A stretch of DNA of 64,000 nt, taken from CAWIUB01 sp963839995 (GTDB lineage Bacteria > Actinomycetota > Actinomycetes > Mycobacteriales > Jatrophihabitantaceae). Shown one piece after another: positions 42,175-49,908 of the stretch. The stretch is taken from positions 183,276 to 247,275 of the forward strand of contig CAWIXH010000015.1 of the NCBI GenBank assembly GCA_963839995.1. Direction: 5' to 3'. The notes under the pieces were generated by a model. It worked only from the letters and a program-made list of their open reading frames with translations, made no database searches and had not been told where the DNA came from. The translations under genes were made by a program, and so were the position numbers. Position 1 is the stretch's first letter. Each line of letters begins with the position of its first letter.

Positions 42175-43491
42175 TTGACGCTTCCCACTCGCTCGGATCG
42201 GATCGTTGTGATGGGCGTGCTGAACGTGACGCCGGACTCCTTCTCGGACGGTGGGCGGTACACCTCGGTGGACGACGCGGTCGCGCATGCCGCCGATATG
42301 TGGGCCGAAGGGGCTGACCTGATCGATGTCGGCGGGGAGTCGACGCGGCCGGGTGCCGATCGGGTCGAGGGGAGCGAGGAGATCCGCCGCGTCGTGCCTG
42401 TGGTCGAATCCCTTGTTGCAGAGGGGATTGTCGTCAGCGTCGACACCTATCGGGCAGCTGTCGCACAGGCGGCGCTGGCTGCGGGTGCCAGTGTGATCAA
42501 CGACGTGTCGGGTGGACTCGGTGACCCGGACATGGGACGGGTGGCCCGCGATGCCGGATGCCCATGGATCCTCATGCACTGGCGCGGCCACAGCCGGGTG
42601 ATGCAGCAGCTGACCCACTACAAAGACGTGGTGGCCGACGTGCGGCGTGAGCTGCTCGAGCGGGTTGACGCCGCCGAGCAAGCCGGCGTCGATCCGGGCA
42701 ACCTGGTGCTGGATCCCGGGCTCGGCTTCGCCAAGACGGCCGAGCACAATTGGCAGCTGCTCGCGCACCTGGACGCTCTGGTCGAGATCAACGTGCCGGT
42801 CCTGATCGGCGCCTCGCGCAAGTCGTTCCTCGGCGTGCTGCTGGCCGGGACCGGCGGCGTACCGCGCGATGTCGGCAACCGCGAGCACGCCACCGTCGCG
42901 GTCACCACTTACGCTGCGCTGCGCGGCGTCTGGGGTGTGCGGGTGCACGAGGTTCGCGCGAACGTGGACGCCGCCCTTGCGGTAGCGGCCGTCCAGCACG
43001 AGCGTGGATCACCTTTTCCCCGCGATTGGGCGCCCGCCGCTGCGCCCGGCGGTGGTGCGCCGACCGTAGGTCCAGGCGCTTCGGCAAACAGGGCCACCGG
43101 AGGTGGTGCGCCGACCGTAGGTCCAGGCGCTTCGGCAAACAGGGCCACCGGAGGTGGTGCGCCGACCGTAGGTCCAGGCGCTTCGGTAAACAGGGCCACC
43201 GGAGGTGGTGCGCCGACCGTAGGTCCAGGCGCTTCGGCAAACAGGGCCACCGGAGGTGGTGCGCCGACCGTAGGTCCAGGCGCTTCGGTAAACAGGGCCA
43301 CCGGAGGTGGTGCGCCGACCGTAGGTCCAGGCGCTTCGGCAAACAGGGCCACCGGAGGTGGTGCGCCGACCGTAGGTCCAGGCGCTTCGGTAAACAGGGC
43401 CACCGGAGGTGGTGCGCCGACCGTAGGTCCAGGCGCTTCGGCAAACAGAGCCGACGATTCTCGCGGAGAAGGTGATCGACATAGGCGATGA
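42175..43491 (+). CDS. folP: Dihydropteroate synthase with a C-terminal 17-residue repeat tail
   Basis: Condenses hydroxymethyldihydropterin diphosphate with p-aminobenzoate; sulfonamide target. The TIM-barrel domain is residues 1 to about 280: MGVLNVTPDSFSDGG, DVGGESTRPGA, VINDVSGG, LDPGLGFAKT and LIGASRKSFLG are all intact. After HERGSPFP the protein has about 130 extra residues, eight tandem copies of GGGAPTVGPGAS[A/V]NRAT, absent from normal DHPS, then a short Arg/Asp tail. Start TTG one base after the folE stop. The tail probably lies outside the barrel and may be tolerated, which is inference. Confidence 0.92.
   Translation: MTLPTRSDRIVVMGVLNVTPDSFSDGGRYTSVDDAVAHAADMWAEGADLIDVGGESTRPGADRVEGSEEIRRVVPVVESLVAEGIVVSVDTYRAAVAQAALAAGASVINDVSGGLGDPDMGRVARDAGCPWILMHWRGHSRVMQQLTHYKDVVADVRRELLERVDAAEQAGVDPGNLVLDPGLGFAKTAEHNWQLLAHLDALVEINVPVLIGASRKSFLGVLLAGTGGVPRDVGNREHATVAVTTYAALRGVWGVRVHEVRANVDAALAVAAVQHERGSPFPRDWAPAAAPGGGAPTVGPGASANRATGGGAPTVGPGASANRATGGGAPTVGPGASVNRATGGGAPTVGPGASANRATGGGAPTVGPGASVNRATGGGAPTVGPGASANRATGGGAPTVGPGASVNRATGGGAPTVGPGASANRADDSRGEGDRHRR
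43051..43450 (+). repeat. 51-bp minisatellite in folP, 8 copies
   Basis: Period 51 bp, units almost identical and beginning GGTGGTGCGCCGACC. From copy 2 to 8 an Ala/Val codon alternates, so the recent duplication unit was 102 bp. The same unit occurs at 45500-45745 in a different gene. Five of six frames stay open through it. It contains the imperfect hairpin GCGCC...GGCGC. Confidence 0.92.
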
Positions 43492-43846
43492 TCAGATCAC
43501 GCTGACCGGGTTGCGGATACGCGGCCACCATGGGGTCCTCGACGCCGAACGCCAAGCCGGACAGGACTTTCTCGTCGACGTCCAGCTGGCGCTCGACACG
43601 GCCGCCGCCGCCGCCTCCGACAACATCGCGGACACGGTGCATTACGGCGAATTAGCGCAGGCGCTGGCGGCGGTCGTCGCGGGTGAGCCGGTGAACCTGC
43701 TGGAGACGCTTGCCGCGCGGCTTGCCGACGCCTGCCTGGCGGATGACCGGGTTCACGCCGCGACGGTGACCGTCCACAAGCCGCAGGCGCCGATCCCGCT
43801 GGCGTTCGCCGACGTCTCGGTAACGATCCGCCGAACAGCCGGATGA
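43472..43846 (+). CDS. folB: Dihydroneopterin aldolase
   Basis: Makes 6-hydroxymethyl-dihydropterin from dihydroneopterin. A 124-residue protein: ITLTGLRIRGHHGVLDAER with the catalytic-site region, DTVHYGELAQALAAVV, LLETLAARLADACL and VHAATVTVHKPQAPI match FolB. GTG start; the first 20 nt overlap the repeat-extended end of folP, so folP has probably grown into the folB start. Length normal. Confidence 0.9.
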   Translation: MIDIGDDQITLTGLRIRGHHGVLDAERQAGQDFLVDVQLALDTAAAAASDNIADTVHYGELAQALAAVVAGEPVNLLETLAARLADACLADDRVHAATVTVHKPQAPIPLAFADVSVTIRRTAG

Positions 43847-43853
43847 GACCATC

Positions 43854-43904
43854 TTGGCCTTCCAGCAGAGCGACACGCCGGGCCAAGCCCTGCTGGGGGG
43901 CCAA
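43854..43904. repeat. Palindrome between folB and folK
   Basis: 18-nt arms TTGGCCTTCCAGCAGAGC and GCCCTGCTGGGGGGCCAA pair with two G.U pairs and one mismatch; loop 15 nt. No T-run. It stands in the only real gap of the fol operon. Confidence 0.55.
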
Positions 43905-43925
43905 GTCGAAGCGGGAGGTTAGCCA

Positions 43926-44420
43926 GTGAGTAGGGCGGTGCTGTCGATCGGCTCGAATCTGGGCGATCGGCTGGCGCACCTGCAGTCCGCGGTCGACGCG
44001 CTGCGCACGTGGCTGGTCGCGGTCTCGCGGGTCTACGAGACGGCGCCCTGGGGGCCGATCCCGCAGGGTGATTACCTGAACGCGGTGGTCGTGGCCGAAG
44101 ACCTCGACGCCGGCCCGCTGCACTGGCTGCAACGGGGGCAGGCCGCCGAAGCAGCGTCCGGGCGCATTCGCGATGCCCGCTGGGGACCCCGCACCCTGGA
44201 CATCGACTTGATCACGCTGGACCCCTTGACGCCCGTGGACGGGCCGGACCTTGTCCTACCGCATCCGCGCGCGTCGGAGCGCGCGTTCGTCCTCGTTCCG
44301 TGGCTGGACGTCGACCCCGACGCGCAACTGCCCGGCGGACGGGCCCGCGAGCTGCTCGGCCGACTCGATCCCCTCGACGTCACGGGCGTGCGACCCCGTC
44401 CCGATCTGGTGCTGAGGTAG
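43926..44420 (+). CDS. folK: HPPK, 6-hydroxymethyl-dihydropterin pyrophosphokinase
   Basis: Activates hydroxymethyldihydropterin with ATP for FolP. A 164-residue protein with LSIGSNLGDRLAHLQSAV at the start, YETAPWG, then the signature RWGPRTLDIDLITLD and LVLPHPRASERAFVLVPWLD, as in FolK. GTG start with GGGAGG seven bases upstream. It ends 2 nt before the DUF3180 gene. Confidence 0.93.
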   Translation: MSRAVLSIGSNLGDRLAHLQSAVDALRTWLVAVSRVYETAPWGPIPQGDYLNAVVVAEDLDAGPLHWLQRGQAAEAASGRIRDARWGPRTLDIDLITLDPLTPVDGPDLVLPHPRASERAFVLVPWLDVDPDAQLPGGRARELLGRLDPLDVTGVRPRPDLVLR

Positions 44421-44422
44421 CG

Positions 44423-44884
44423 ATGCGGCGCACCACCGTCGGCGATCTCGCCGTCCCATTCGTCGTGCTCGGCATCACGGTGTACGTCCTGCTGCGGCTG
44501 TCCTATGGCTCGATCCCGCCGCTGCAGTACGTGATCAGCTTGCCAATCGCCGGACTGGCCGTCGTCGAGTACGTGGTGGCCCGGCGGGTCCGCGCCGCCG
44601 TACGACACGATCCGCGAGCCAAGCCGATGGACGCCCTGGTGATCGCGCGCTGTGTCGCGTTGGGCAAGGCATCCGCGCTCGTCGGCGCCGGGATCGTCGG
44701 CGCGGCGGTCGCCCTGTTCATCCACGTCGTGCCGGACGCCTCCCGGGTACGCGCCGCGAGTAACGACCTGCGGGTGTCGATCTTCCTGGCGGTCGGCGCC
44801 GGTCTGCTGGTGGCGGCCGGGCTGCTGCTCGAACGTGCCGGGGTCGATCCCGGCAGCGGCGCTCATCGCACCTCCGGCCGGTGA
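44423..44884 (+). CDS. DUF3180 membrane protein
   Basis: A 153-residue protein with four hydrophobic helices (about 8-25, 33-52, 82-103, 118-137) and short polar loops. Matches the DUF3180 proteins that sit after folK in many actinobacteria. ATG start 2 nt after folK, so it is in the operon. Function unknown; no catalytic motif. Confidence 0.82.
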   Translation: MRRTTVGDLAVPFVVLGITVYVLLRLSYGSIPPLQYVISLPIAGLAVVEYVVARRVRAAVRHDPRAKPMDALVIARCVALGKASALVGAGIVGAAVALFIHVVPDASRVRAASNDLRVSIFLAVGAGLLVAAGLLLERAGVDPGSGAHRTSGR

Positions 44885-44938
44885 CGAGCCGCTGTCAGCC
44901 GGTCGGCGACCGCACACATCGCACCGACCTGGCGCCGC

Positions 44939-44944
44939 TAAACT
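44939..44944 (+). promoter_or_regulatory. -10 element of the DUF6779-like gene (leaderless)
   Basis: TAAACT, then six bases, then the ATG at 44951. Confidence 0.6.
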
Positions 44945-44950
44945 CCCGCC

Positions 44951-46051
44951 ATGCCCGAGAGTAATGATCGCCTGGGAGGGCAAGGAAAACGCAGCGTCAA
45001 GCAGACCGTCGGCATGGCCCTCGCGGCCGCGCTGGGCATCGTCGCCCTTGGGCTCGCGGTGCTCGGCACCACGCAGAAGCAGGTTCAGATCGGCCTGATC
45101 GTTGGTGCCTGGGCGGCCATCATCGCTTTGATCACGATCTACGGCCTGCGGCGGCGCAGCGTGCTCGCCGACCCGCCGGTCGAGGGCCGTGAGGTCGAGT
45201 TGCGGCACAGCTTCCAGCTGGAACGTGAACGCGACGCTGCCGATCGCCGTCGCTACGAGCTGCAGCTAGAAGTGATGTTGCGGCGCGAGATGGAGCGAGT
45301 GCTGCGCGAGGAGCTCGGTGCGCTGCGCACCGATGTTGCCGCTCTGCGCGCCGACCTGGTCGAGAAGGTGCACGGTCAGCTACAGCTCGAACGCATCGAG
45401 ACGACCCGGGTCATCGGCTCCGACCTGGAAGCGCTGCAGAAGGAGGTGCGGCGGCTCGCGCTCGCGCGCGATTCGCTCGCGGAGACGGCTGCCACCGGAG
45501 GTGGCGCGCCGACCGTAGGTCCAGGCGCTTCGGCGAGCAGAGCCACCGGAGGTGGCGCGCCGACCGTAGGTCCAGGCGCTTCGGCGAGCAGAGCCGCCGG
45601 AGGTGGCGCGCCGACCGTAGGTCCAGGCGCCTCGGCAAGCAGAGCCGCCGGAGGTGGCGCGCCGACCGTAGGTCCAGGCGCCTCGGCAAGCAGAGCCACC
45701 GGAGGTGGCGCGCCGACCGTAGGTCCAGGCGCCTCGGAAAGCGCCGCTCCAGCCATCGCGCGGGTACCGATCGAGGCTTCATTCGCAGCCAGCCAAGCGT
45801 CGTCCGACACGACTCTGCTGCCGCGGGTGGAACCGCGTCCCGTCACCCCGCCGAGCCCACCGGAACGGTCCGGGCGCGATCCGTTCGCCGGGCTGCCGGA
45901 GCTCGGCCGGTTCGACGACATCGAGCCGCCGCGCCCGGCCACCCCGGTGACGCCGCCGGAACCGCCGAGCGCGCCCGATCAGGGGTACGTGGGACGCCGC
46001 CGTCGCGGTTCGGAAGCCGACGACGTGCTGGACCGGCCGCTGGGACGGTGA
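44951..46051 (+). CDS. DUF6779-like membrane protein with a 17-residue repeat insert
   Basis: A 366-residue protein: two helices at about residues 20-39 and 45-66, then a coiled-coil-like charged region (RHSFQLERERDAADRRRYE ... MRREMERVLREELGALRTD, about 85-175), then five copies of GGGAPTVGPGAS-type repeats (about 183-268), then a Pro/Ser-rich tail ending GYVGRRRRGSEADDVLD. This gene follows DUF3180 in other actinobacteria and matches DUF6779-like proteins. The repeat block is an insertion shared with folP. Function unknown. Confidence 0.75.
   Translation: MPESNDRLGGQGKRSVKQTVGMALAAALGIVALGLAVLGTTQKQVQIGLIVGAWAAIIALITIYGLRRRSVLADPPVEGREVELRHSFQLERERDAADRRRYELQLEVMLRREMERVLREELGALRTDVAALRADLVEKVHGQLQLERIETTRVIGSDLEALQKEVRRLALARDSLAETAATGGGAPTVGPGASASRATGGGAPTVGPGASASRAAGGGAPTVGPGASASRAAGGGAPTVGPGASASRATGGGAPTVGPGASESAAPAIARVPIEASFAASQASSDTTLLPRVEPRPVTPPSPPERSGRDPFAGLPELGRFDDIEPPRPATPVTPPEPPSAPDQGYVGRRRRGSEADDVLDRPLGR
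45500..45745 (+). repeat. 51-bp minisatellite in the DUF6779-like gene, 5 copies
   Basis: Same 51-bp unit as in folP (GGTGGCGCGCCGACCGTAGG at the start of each copy here), period 51 from 45500. Copies are close to each other and differ from the folP set at a few fixed bases (GCG for GTG, GAGC for AAAC), so each array expanded separately. Confidence 0.92.
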
Positions 46052-46059
46052 GGGACGTG

Positions 46060-46383
46060 TCAGGCCGGCTGGAACGGCCAGCCGCTATCCGGGCCGGTAG
46101 TAACGGCGCGACGCTGCAGCCAGTCCGCGGTGGCGCGCACCTGGGCGTCGATATCGACTCCGGTCTGGTCGGCGAGCAGATACAGGCCGTAGGCCAGCTC
46201 GCCAAGCCGGGCGGTCCACTCCGGGTTGGGGCGAAAAGGGCGGCGGCCCCGCTCGGTGGCGGTCGTGGCCGCGTGGGCCAGGCCGCCGAGTTGGGTCTGC
46301 AGTTCCAGTAACTGGGCGGGCGCCGTCGCGTGCAACCCAGCAGCATCGGCGCTGTGCGCCACGATCTGTTGCAATTCACTCAC
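46060..46383 (-). CDS. Small helical protein, possibly MazG-like
   Basis: A 107-residue helical protein from a GTG at 46383 (SELQQIVAHSADAAGLHATA, then LLELQTQLGGLAHAATTATE and RLGELAYGLYLLADQTGVDI). The pattern of an early helix with E/LQxQLG and a later LGELAYxLYLLADxxGVD resembles MazG-like nucleotide pyrophosphohydrolases, but the acidic ExxED catalytic motif is only partly visible. A -10-like TATCTT stands 8 nt upstream. An ATG at 46455 would add 24 residues and crowd the divergent gene. Function uncertain. Confidence 0.55.
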   Translation of the reverse strand: MSELQQIVAHSADAAGLHATAPAQLLELQTQLGGLAHAATTATERGRRPFRPNPEWTARLGELAYGLYLLADQTGVDIDAQVRATADWLQRRAVTTGPDSGWPFQPA

Positions 46384-46478
46384 GGGGCGTAAAGATATCG
46401 GATCGGCGAGGACGGGCCGCGTAGGCTCGTCGCGCAGATCGGTCGGAACGATCATGGGCCGTAATCGAGAGGACGTGC

Positions 46479-47363
46479 ATGTGCCCGCAGCACCCGGTGC
46501 GGCTGCGCGTCGGCATTGTCGGGGCTGGACGGGTGGGCGCCGTGCTTGGTGCGGCGCTGGCGCGCGCCGGACATCAGGTGGTCGCGGCTAGCGCGGTCTC
46601 GAGCGCGTCCCGGCGGCGGGCCGAACGGCTGCTCCCGCAGGTGCCGATCGCGGCACCGGACGAGGTGGTTGCCGCGGCTGACTTCGCCCTGCTCGCCGTG
46701 CCGGACGACGCCCTGCGCCCGCTCGTCGCCGGGCTGGCGGCGACCGGCGCGTGGCGGGCCGGTCAGATCGCCGCGCACACGTCCGGTGCGCACGGGATAG
46801 GCGTCCTCGACCCGGCCGCTGCTCGGGGCGTGCTGCCGCTGGCGCTGCACCCGGTAATGACGTTCGCCGGACGGCCCGAGGACCTCGACCGGCTGGCCGG
46901 GGCGACGTTCGGGATCACCGCGCCGGACGAGTTGCGCGCGGTGGCCGAGACGATCGTCGTCGAGGTCGGCGGTGATCCGGTCTGGGTCCCCGAACTGGCC
47001 CGGCCGCTCTATCACGCCGCCTTGACGATCGGCGCCAACCATCTCGTCACGCTGGTGAACGACTCGCTCGACCTGCTCGCCAGCGCGGGCGTCGAGCACC
47101 CAGGCCGGCTGCTGTCCCCGCTGCTGTCTGCCGCCCTGGACAACGCGCTGCGCCTCGGCGACGCCGCACTGACCGGCCCGGTGTCGCGGGGCGATGCGGC
47201 GACGGTGGCGAAGCATCTCGCCAACCTTCGCGCGGACGCGCCGCAGAGCGTCGCGGCGTACGTCGCGATGGCCCGGCGAACGGCCGAGCGGGCGCTCGCC
47301 TCCGGACAGCTGCGCGACGATCAGGCCGATCATCTGTTCCAGGTGCTGGAGGCCCGCTCGTGA
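46479..47363 (+). CDS. Rossmann-like/DUF2520 NADP-binding protein next to panC
   Basis: A 294-residue protein: N-terminal Rossmann domain with VGIVGAGRVGAVLGAALARAG (residues 10-30), then the LLAVPDDAL and HTSGAHGIGVL blocks, and a C-terminal all-helical DUF2520 domain (ALTIGANHLVTLVNDSLDLL, about 187-206). Such genes directly precede panC in many actinobacteria, so a pantothenate-related reductase is a fair inference. ATG start with GAGAGGA seven bases upstream; the stop overlaps panC. Confidence 0.82.
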   Translation: MCPQHPVRLRVGIVGAGRVGAVLGAALARAGHQVVAASAVSSASRRRAERLLPQVPIAAPDEVVAAADFALLAVPDDALRPLVAGLAATGAWRAGQIAAHTSGAHGIGVLDPAAARGVLPLALHPVMTFAGRPEDLDRLAGATFGITAPDELRAVAETIVVEVGGDPVWVPELARPLYHAALTIGANHLVTLVNDSLDLLASAGVEHPGRLLSPLLSAALDNALRLGDAALTGPVSRGDAATVAKHLANLRADAPQSVAAYVAMARRTAERALASGQLRDDQADHLFQVLEARS

Positions 47364-48184
47364 AGGTGGTGGCGTCGCGGCCGGAGTTCTCCCACGCGCG
47401 CGAAAAGCTCGACGGCCCGGTCGGCCTGGTGCCGACGATGGGTGCTCTGCACGCGGGTCATGCCGCCCTGCTGTCGGCCGCGTGCGCCATGTGCCAGTCG
47501 GTGGTCGCCACCGTCTTCGTCAACCCGCTCCAGTTCGGCCCCACCGAGGACCTCGCCCGCTATCCCCGGACGCTGGACGCCGACTTGGCGATGTGCGAAT
47601 CGGCAGGCGTGGATCTGGTGTGGGCGCCGAGCGTCAGCGAGGTGTATCCGGCCGGCGACGCGTTGGTCCGGGTCGACCCCGGCCCGCTTGGTGCCGACCT
47701 GGAAGGTGCGGCGCGCCCGGGGCATTTCTCCGGGGTGCTCACCGTCGTGGCGAAGTTCCTCAACCTGGTCCGTCCGGCTGTGGCGTTCTTCGGCGAGAAG
47801 GACTATCAGCAGCTAACCCTGGTCCGCCGGATGAGCGCAGACCTCGAACTTGGGGTGGGCATCGCCGGGGTGCCGACAGTGCGCGAACCCGACGGGCTGG
47901 CCCTGTCCAGCCGCAACGTCTACCTCTCGGCCGACGATCGGGCGCACGCGCTGGCCCTGCCGCAGGCGCTGTTTGCCGGACGGGAGGCGGCACCTGGCGG
48001 GGCCGAGGCGGTGCTTTCAGCCGGGCAAGCGGTGCTCGACGCGCAGCCCGCCGTCCGCGTCGACTACCTAGCCTTGCGGGGGACCGAACTCGGCCCGCCA
48101 CCGGACCACGGCTCGGCGCGGCTGCTCGTGGCGGCCCGGGTCGGCTCCACCAGGTTGATCGACAACGTAGGGATCGAGCTGTGA
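47360..48184 (+). CDS. panC: Pantothenate synthetase
   Basis: Joins pantoate and beta-alanine with ATP to make pantothenate. A 274-residue protein: VPTMGALHAGHAALL (HxGH nucleotide-binding motif), VVATVFVNPLQFGPTEDL, VAFFGEKDYQQL and LALSSRNVYLS (the KMSKS-like region) all match. GTG start overlaps the DUF2520 stop. The usual next gene, panD, is not here; a low-complexity spacer and nadB follow. Confidence 0.94.
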   Translation: MKVVASRPEFSHAREKLDGPVGLVPTMGALHAGHAALLSAACAMCQSVVATVFVNPLQFGPTEDLARYPRTLDADLAMCESAGVDLVWAPSVSEVYPAGDALVRVDPGPLGADLEGAARPGHFSGVLTVVAKFLNLVRPAVAFFGEKDYQQLTLVRRMSADLELGVGIAGVPTVREPDGLALSSRNVYLSADDRAHALALPQALFAGREAAPGGAEAVLSAGQAVLDAQPAVRVDYLALRGTELGPPPDHGSARLLVAARVGSTRLIDNVGIEL

Positions 48185-48261
48185 GTGAGCATCGCAGCGA
48201 GCGTCAGCGAGCGAGGAGCGCAGCGAACGACGCGATGAGCGCTCGCGCGAAGAGCCAGGAG
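48185..48261 (+). repeat. Low-complexity GCGAGC-rich spacer between panC and nadB
   Basis: Continues in frame from a GTG that overlaps the panC stop and reads HRSERQRARSAAND before the conserved nadB start, rich in GCGAGC/GCAGCG. Such Arg/Ser/Glu-coding repeats are dispersed in actinobacterial genomes. It may be translated as an N-terminal extension of NadB. Confidence 0.5.
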
Positions 48262-49908
48262 ATGAACATCCCGACCCGGCTCGCCGCACCGGCGCCCGGC
48301 TGGAGCGCCGAGGCGGACGTGGTCGTTGTGGGATCCGGCATCGCCGGGTTGTCGACCGCGCTGCAGATCGCGCGGCGTTCGGCGCTGCGCGTCATGCTCG
48401 TCAGCAAGGACGTGCTGGCCGCTGGGTCGACACGCTGGGCGCAGGGCGGCATCGCCGCGGCCCTCGGCACGGGGGACTCGCCGGAGCAGCACTTCGACGA
48501 CACGATCATCGCCGGGGCCGGGATATGCGACGAGGACGCCGTGCGGGTGCTCGTGCGCGAAGGTCCGGCAGCTGTGCGCGACCTCGTGGCGATCGGCGCC
48601 CGTTTCGACCGCGCCCGCGGCGGCGAGCTGTCGCTGACCCGGGAGGGCGGCCACCATCGTGATCGCATCGCCCACGCTGGCGGGGACGCGACCGGCGCTG
48701 AGATCGAGCGGGCCCTGGTCACCCGGGTACTCGACGCGTCGCACGTCGAGGTGATCGAGCACGCCCTAGTGCTGGACCTGCTGCGTACGGCGGACGGCGC
48801 GGTGGCGGGGGTGACGCTGCACGTGATGGGCGAGGGGGCCCGTGACGGGGTAGGCGCCGTGCGCTCGCGAGCCGTCGTGCTCGCCACCGGCGGCATCGGT
48901 CAGGTGTATGCGTCCACGACGAACCCGAGCATGTCGACCGGGGACGGACTCGCCGCGGCGCTGCGCGCCGGCGCCGTGGTGGCCGACTTGGAGTTCGTGC
49001 AGTTCCATCCGACTGTGGCGTGGCTGGGTGCCCGGTCGCGCGGTCAGCAGCCCCTAGTGAGCGAGGCGGTGCGCGGTGAGGGCGCGTTCCTGGTCGATGA
49101 CGCCGGGGTGCAGTTCATGCAGGGGCAGCATGAGCTCGCCGACCTCGCCCCGCGTGACGTGGTGGCGAAGGCGATCCTGCGCCAGATGCGGCAGACCGGT
49201 GCCGAGCATGTGTGGCTGGACGCCCGGGACTTCGGCGCGGAAAAGTGGCGGGTGCGCTTCCCGACCATCTACTCGACGCTGCAATCGCTGGGTATCGACC
49301 CAGTGCACGATCTGATCCCAGTCGTCCCGGCCTGCCACTACGCATCCGGCGGCGTCCGGACCGACCTGGTTGGCCGGTCGTCCGTCGACGGGCTGTACGC
49401 CTGCGGCGAGGTGGCGTGCACCGGCGTCCATGGGGCTAATCGGCTTGCGTCCAACTCGTTGCTCGAGGGGCTGGTCTTCGGCAGGCGGATCGCCACCACC
49501 TTGGTCGAGCGCCTGTCCGCTCCGGCAACCGCCGCACAGCCGCTGCCACTTACCGGCGATCCCGGTCTGGTCGACGACTCGATCCGTCCCAAGCTGCAAC
49601 ACCTGATGTCGGCGCACGTGGGCGTGCTGCGCGATCGAGCGGGCCTCGCCGCGGCCACCCGCGGGATCGGCGAGCTGTTCGCAACGGCGAGCACCGACAG
49701 CCGAACCGAGAACTGGGAGGCAACCAACCTGCTCACCGTGGCGTCGGTGCTGGTCGCCGCCGCGCAGCGGCGCGCGGAGACCCGCGGCTCACACTGGCGC
49801 GACGACTTCCCGCAGACTGATCCGAGGTGGCGAGGCCATCTGCTGACCTCAGTCGGTCCGGACGGCGCTGTTCACGCCAACTTCGCGCCGATAGGAGGCG
49901 GTCAGTGA
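48262..49908 (+). CDS. nadB: L-aspartate oxidase
   Basis: First step of de novo NAD synthesis: L-aspartate to iminoaspartate, with FAD. A 548-residue protein with the FAD fold VVVGSGIAGLSTALQIARRS, STRWAQGGIAAAL, HRDRIAHAGGDATG (active-site Arg/His region), FVQFHPTVAWL and GEVACTGVHGANRLASNSLLEG, all as in NadB. ATG at 48262 begins the conserved part; ATG 48235 or the GTG at 48181 (coupled to panC) would add a repeat-derived leader. The stop overlaps nadC. Confidence 0.93.
   Translation: MNIPTRLAAPAPGWSAEADVVVVGSGIAGLSTALQIARRSALRVMLVSKDVLAAGSTRWAQGGIAAALGTGDSPEQHFDDTIIAGAGICDEDAVRVLVREGPAAVRDLVAIGARFDRARGGELSLTREGGHHRDRIAHAGGDATGAEIERALVTRVLDASHVEVIEHALVLDLLRTADGAVAGVTLHVMGEGARDGVGAVRSRAVVLATGGIGQVYASTTNPSMSTGDGLAAALRAGAVVADLEFVQFHPTVAWLGARSRGQQPLVSEAVRGEGAFLVDDAGVQFMQGQHELADLAPRDVVAKAILRQMRQTGAEHVWLDARDFGAEKWRVRFPTIYSTLQSLGIDPVHDLIPVVPACHYASGGVRTDLVGRSSVDGLYACGEVACTGVHGANRLASNSLLEGLVFGRRIATTLVERLSAPATAAQPLPLTGDPGLVDDSIRPKLQHLMSAHVGVLRDRAGLAAATRGIGELFATASTDSRTENWEATNLLTVASVLVAAAQRRAETRGSHWRDDFPQTDPRWRGHLLTSVGPDGAVHANFAPIGGGQ

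Noticed and set aside
43051..43450. CRISPR-like array
   Set aside because: The 51-bp units are directly joined with no unique spacers, and are in frame in folP.
42902..43642. Minus-strand frames of about 246, 164 and 157 codons across the folP repeats
   Set aside because: A 51-bp period is a multiple of 3, so stop-free frames repeat without stops; no start signals or families.
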